This document shows positions 6,120 to 7,238 of a DNA stretch of 7,238 nt, piece by piece (the stretch's first letter is position 1; each line of letters opens with the position of its first letter). Made by a program: the position numbers and the translations under genes. This DNA comes from Gammaproteobacteria bacterium RBG_16_57_12 (GTDB taxonomy: Bacteria > Pseudomonadota > Gammaproteobacteria > RBG-16-57-12): the NCBI GenBank assembly GCA_001801365.1, contig MGXL01000007.1, positions 1 to 7,238 of the forward strand, given 5' to 3'. The notes under the pieces were generated by a model, which made no database searches, was not told the origin of the DNA, and saw nothing but the letters and a program-made list of their open reading frames with translations.

Positions 6120-7238
6120 GTTCTCATATCATACTTGTTGATACACGCAGCGACTGGCTGCCGGAATATCCTGCGGTGGAGGTGGTTACCGCCAAGGAAT
6201 ATCTCTCCAAGCAGGAATACATCAAGCAGAAAGGCGTCAAGATCATCAATCTGTGCGGCAGTTATCGTTATCTGAACACCGGTTATTATTGTTCGCTGCT
6301 GGCAGAAGCGCGTCGCCACAAGGTGGTGCCCTCGATCAGGACCATTACCGATCTCAGCAGCAAGTCCATATACAGCCTGAACATCGAAGATCTCGACAAG
6401 CTGGTGGATAAAAGCATGAAAAAGAAATCCGATGCGCAGAACGGCAATACCTTTGAACTGCCCATCTTTTTCGGCCAGTGCGAATATCCCGAGCTGCAGG
6501 ATCTTTCCCGGCAGATCTTCGACACCTTTCCCTGCCCGCTGATCAAGGCCGAATTCCGCTATCAGAGCAGATGGATACTCAGCAGCATCAAACCCATGCG
6601 GCTCGATGCGCTGACTGAGGCGCAACGGACTTACTTTGCGCTCACGCTCTCTGCCTATCTCAGCAAACCCTGGCAGGGCATCAAGGCAAAGAATGTCGCC
6701 CGTTATGACATTGCCATCCTATATAATCCCGATGAAAAATTGCCGCCATCGAGCGGCACGACGTTGCAGAAATTTATCAAGGCGGGAAAAAAGCTGGGCG
6801 TTAATGTCGAGCTGATCCAGAAAAAGGATTTCCCGAAACTTGCCGAGTTCGATGCGCTGTTCATCCGCGAAACCACCCGCATCGATCATTACACCTACCG
6901 CTTCGCCAAAAAGGCCGAATCGGAAGGCATGGTGGTTATCGATGACCCGAACTCCATCGTCAAATGCACCAACAAGGTGTATCTCACCGAGCTGCTGACC
7001 AACAACAAGATACCGATTCCAAAAACCCTGGTCCTGCACAAGTACGCCCTGAAGGACAGTCTGACCCAGCTCAGCGAGAAGATCGGCTATCCGGCGGTGT
7101 TAAAAATACCCGATGGTTCCTTCTCGCGCGGAGTGGTCAAGGTTGAATCCGAACAGGAGGCCGTACTGGTCACCGGCCAGTTGTTCAAGGATTCCGATCT
7201 GATTCTGGCGCAGGAATATGTCTACACGCCCTTCGACT
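6116..7238 (+). CDS. RimK-like ATP-grasp ligase with RLAN-type N-terminal domain, C-terminus outside window
   Basis: An uninterrupted frame of 374 codons starts at ATG 6116 and reaches the right edge, so the end is missing. Residues 1 to about 190 (HIILVDTRSDWLPEYPAVEV, then INLCGSYRYLNTGYYCSLLAEARRH near 45-68) match what I remember of the RLAN domain that precedes some RimK-like ATP-grasp domains. Residues 195-280 resemble the pre-ATP-grasp subdomain (RYDIAILYNP, then FIRETTRIDHYTYRFA at 249-264, and VVIDDPNSIVKCTNK). The ATP-grasp domain proper begins near 287, with YPAVLKIPDGSFSRGV (325-340) supplying the nucleotide-contacting Lys329 and the flexible Gly/Ser loop. The Mg-ATP-binding acidic residues of the second half are not in the window. 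The family joins a carboxylate to an amine via an acyl phosphate; RimK adds glutamates to ribosomal protein S6. Ribosomal protein S6 is not implied here, because this N-terminal domain and gene partner differ from E. coli RimK. Confidence is high for family, low for substrate. Confidence 0.92.
   Translation, partial: MSSHIILVDTRSDWLPEYPAVEVVTAKEYLSKQEYIKQKGVKIINLCGSYRYLNTGYYCSLLAEARRHKVVPSIRTITDLSSKSIYSLNIEDLDKLVDKSMKKKSDAQNGNTFELPIFFGQCEYPELQDLSRQIFDTFPCPLIKAEFRYQSRWILSSIKPMRLDALTEAQRTYFALTLSAYLSKPWQGIKAKNVARYDIAILYNPDEKLPPSSGTTLQKFIKAGKKLGVNVELIQKKDFPKLAEFDALFIRETTRIDHYTYRFAKKAESEGMVVIDDPNSIVKCTNKVYLTELLTNNKIPIPKTLVLHKYALKDSLTQLSEKIGYPAVLKIPDGSFSRGVVKVESEQEAVLVTGQLFKDSDLILAQEYVYTPFD

Noticed and set aside
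6101..6625. Antisense open frame of 174 codons opposite the ATP-grasp gene
   Set aside because: Same reason: it mirrors a well-supported coding frame and shows no family motif or ribosome binding site.
6116..7238. Calling the ligase rimK (ribosomal protein S6 glutamate ligase)
   Set aside because: The N-terminal half and the GNAT-C39 partner differ from E. coli RimK, and the substrate cannot be read from the sequence, so no symbol was given.

Overview
The window looks like part of a proteobacterial, probably gammaproteobacterial, chromosome. The evidence is family content only: a c-type diheme protein, a multidomain c-di-GMP enzyme, and a RimI-like acetyltransferase fused to a C39-like peptidase next to a RimK-like ligase. 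There is no rRNA, tRNA, IS element or CRISPR array to refine this. All protein identifications come from reading motifs by eye; no database search was run.

Left half (1-3005, minus strand): a two-gene operon. The upstream gene (1998-3005) encodes an exported diheme cytochrome c of the CcpA/MauG superfamily. Its TGA overlaps the ATG of the next gene in an ATGA junction. That gene (1-2001, running off the left edge) encodes a membrane-anchored protein with a helical periplasmic sensor of about 230 residues, a PAS domain, a GGDEF domain with an intact I-site, and the beginning of an EAL domain. The coupling suggests that a periplasmic redox or peroxide signal feeds into c-di-GMP turnover. The diheme protein has an unusual sequence where classical peroxidases carry their distal-site segment.

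Middle (3006-4861): a 164-base gene-free spacer, then an M14-type zinc carboxypeptidase on the minus strand. Its catalytic residues are complete, it carries an internal Asp-rich loop, and it has a beta-rich C-terminal extension. Its start is more likely 4861 than 4960.

Right half (4862-7238): a 154-base divergent promoter region, then a plus-strand operon. The first gene is a GNAT acetyltransferase fused to a C39-like cysteine peptidase (5016-6119). An ATGA overlap links it to a RimK-like ATP-grasp ligase with an RLAN-type N-terminal domain (6116 onward, cut by the right edge).

The most interesting unit is 3170-7238: an ATP-grasp amide ligase, an N-acetyltransferase, a thiol peptidase and a carboxypeptidase side by side. 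Together they could make, cap, trim and degrade a small peptide or a peptide tag. The ligase-plus-GNAT/C39 pairing is, to my recollection, known from comparative genomics of ATP-grasp amidoligases, but I know of no established product. The inclusion of the divergent M14 enzyme is inference from proximity.
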